From contig NZ_CABVII010000020.1 in the NCBI RefSeq assembly GCF_902497995.1, positions 1-64,000 on the forward strand: a stretch of 64,000 nt of DNA, given 5' to 3'. This document shows, in pieces, positions 62,787 through 64,000 of this stretch (within the stretch, counting starts at the first letter, position 1; each line of letters starts with the position of its first letter). Origin of the DNA: Pseudomonas fluorescens. GTDB taxonomy: Bacteria > Pseudomonadota > Gammaproteobacteria > Pseudomonadales > Pseudomonadaceae. Position numbers and translations under genes: made by a program. The notes under the pieces are model-generated. The model ran no database searches and was not told the origin of the DNA. It saw only the letters and a list, made by a program, of their open reading frames with translations.

Positions 62787-64000
62787 ATGAGCGAATTCGA
62801 CCTCGGTCGCCGTCGTGTCATGCAAGCCGTCGGCGCCGGACTGCTCCTTCCCGGCCTGGCGCCGGCGGTGATCGCCTCGGTCAAGGACCGTCCACAACTC
62901 ACCGATGGCGTGCAGTCCGGCGACCTGCTGGGCGACCGGGCGATGGTCTGGAGCCGCAGCGACCGTCCGGCGCGGATGGTGGTGGAGTGGGACACCCGCA
63001 GCCTGTTCAGCAACCCCCGTCGCTTCGTCTCGCCATTGGCCGATGCCCGCACCGATTTCACCGCCCGGGTCGAACTCAGCGGCCTGCCCGCCGACCAGGC
63101 GATTTTCTATCGGGTGTATTTTGAAGACGCCCAGAGCGGTGTCGCCAGCGAACCCTGGTTCGGTCACCTGCGTAGCGTGCCTCAGGCCCGCCGCGACATC
63201 CGCTTCGTCTGGAGTGGCGACACGGTCGGCCAGGGGTTCGGCATCAACCCGGACATCGGCGGGATGCGCATCTATGAAGCCATGCGTTTGCGTCTGCCGG
63301 ACTTCTTTATCCACAGTGGCGACACCATCTATGCCGACGGCCCGGTGCCGGCGCAGCTTATTACTGAGAGTGGCCGCGTGTGGCGCAATCTCACCAGCGA
63401 AGCCAAGAGCAAAGTCGCCGAGACCTTAGGCGACTATCGCGGCAATTACCGCTACAACCTGATGGACGAAAACGTCCGTCGCTTCAACGCCGAGGTGCCG
63501 CAGATCTGGCAATGGGACGACCACGAAGTGGTGAACAACTGGTCGCCGGGCAAGCAGCTGGATGGGCGTTACACGAACAAGGATATCCACAGCCTGGTGA
63601 GTCACGGGCGCCAGGCCTGGCTCGACTATGCGCCGATGCGATGGCAGGGCGCTGATGGCGGTGGGCGGATTTATCGCAAGCTCGGTTACGGTCCGTTGCT
63701 CGATGTCTTCGTACTCGACATGCGCAGTTATCGGGGGGCGAACGACGACAACCTTGGCGCCGCCAACCCCTTCCTTGGACGTGAACAACTGGATTGGCTC
63801 AAGCGTGAGTTGAAAGCTTCCAGTGCCCAGTGGAAAGTCATTGCCGCCGACATGCCGATCGGCCTTGGAGTATCTGACGGTGAAGTCAGCCCAGGCGTGG
63901 CACGCTGGGAAGCCGTGGCCAACGGCGATCCGGGACCGGCCCAGGGGCGCGAACTGGAAATTGCCGAGCTGCTGGGTTTCCTGCGAGCGCAGCAGGTGCG
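62787..64000 (+). CDS. phoD: PhoD-like alkaline phosphatase, 5' part
   Basis: The frame is open from ATG at 62787 to the window end (404 codons), so the 3' part is missing. The start MSEFDLGRRRVMQAVGAGLLLPGLAPAVIA has the twin-arginine export pattern. Then follow the PhoD N-terminal domain (GVQSGDLLGDRAMVWSRSD) and the metallophosphatase core: WSGDTVGQGFGINPD, DFFIHSGDTIYADGP, QIWQWDDHEVVNNW and LLDVFVLDMRSYRG. PhoD enzymes are Ca/Fe-dependent phosphodiesterase-phosphatases of the periplasm. The ribosome binding site is CAGGGAGAACCC. Confidence 0.9.
   Translation, partial: MSEFDLGRRRVMQAVGAGLLLPGLAPAVIASVKDRPQLTDGVQSGDLLGDRAMVWSRSDRPARMVVEWDTRSLFSNPRRFVSPLADARTDFTARVELSGLPADQAIFYRVYFEDAQSGVASEPWFGHLRSVPQARRDIRFVWSGDTVGQGFGINPDIGGMRIYEAMRLRLPDFFIHSGDTIYADGPVPAQLITESGRVWRNLTSEAKSKVAETLGDYRGNYRYNLMDENVRRFNAEVPQIWQWDDHEVVNNWSPGKQLDGRYTNKDIHSLVSHGRQAWLDYAPMRWQGADGGGRIYRKLGYGPLLDVFVLDMRSYRGANDDNLGAANPFLGREQLDWLKRELKASSAQWKVIAADMPIGLGVSDGEVSPGVARWEAVANGDPGPAQGRELEIAELLGFLRAQQV

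Overview
The window is bacterial chromosome from a Pseudomonas, most likely of the P. fluorescens complex. This rests on gene order (fur-recN-grpE-dnaK-dnaJ-dapB-carA-carB-greA, then rlmE-ftsH-folP-glmM-tpiA-secG-tRNAs-rimP-nusA-infB-rbfA-truB-rpsO-pnp), on high-GC codon use, on many copies of the Pseudomonas REP motif (GTGGGAGCGGGCTTGC...), and on a tmRNA with the tag ANDETYGEYALAA. The species is not determined.

Positions 1 to about 9,150 are accessory DNA, visibly AT-richer than the rest. A P4-type tyrosine integrase sits just beyond the 3' end of ssrA (tmRNA), a classical integration target. Only one end of the element is present; it continues to the left of the window. Its cargo looks like a defence cluster: an HNH (McrA-like) endonuclease with an uncharacterised N-terminal module, a small unknown protein, a DUF2971 protein, a two-gene operon of a DUF3696-type AAA ATPase and a protein with a possible divergent phospholipase-D-like C-terminal half, and a small protein with a GIY-YIG-like pattern. 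Gaps hold IS-end-like repeats and a recurring short motif. The ATPase/partner pair is the best candidate for an undescribed system.

From 9,150 to 19,430 come ssrA, two paralogous small secreted proteins, and a lactate locus (lldP-lutA-lutB-lutC-dld) divergent from its GntR regulator lldR, with a 17-bp LldR-type operator between them. From 19,440 to 25,040: smpB (partner of ssrA), a Na+-dependent transporter, ratA-rnfH, bamE, fur (encoding a cysteine-free Fur) and recN with a LexA box.

From 25,200 to 35,750 lie the chaperone genes grpE, dnaK and dnaJ, with two near-consensus RpoH promoters, then dapB, carA (preceded by a strong terminator-like hairpin inside a possible leader ORF), carB, greA and a DUF4149 membrane protein. 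From 35,750 to 51,530 is a long housekeeping block for RNA modification, proteolysis, folate, cell wall precursor, glycolysis, secretion, translation initiation and RNA decay, with tRNA-Leu(GAG) and initiator tRNA-fMet between secG and rimP.

From 51,540 to the end: a long inverted repeat, tRNA-Thr(CGT), a DUF6388 protein, nadC divergent from ampD-ampE, tatD, the fructose regulator cra/fruR with an operator upstream of fruB-fruK-fruA (the fructose phosphotransferase system), and the 5' part of a PhoD-like alkaline phosphatase cut by the window end. REP doublets mark four gene boundaries.
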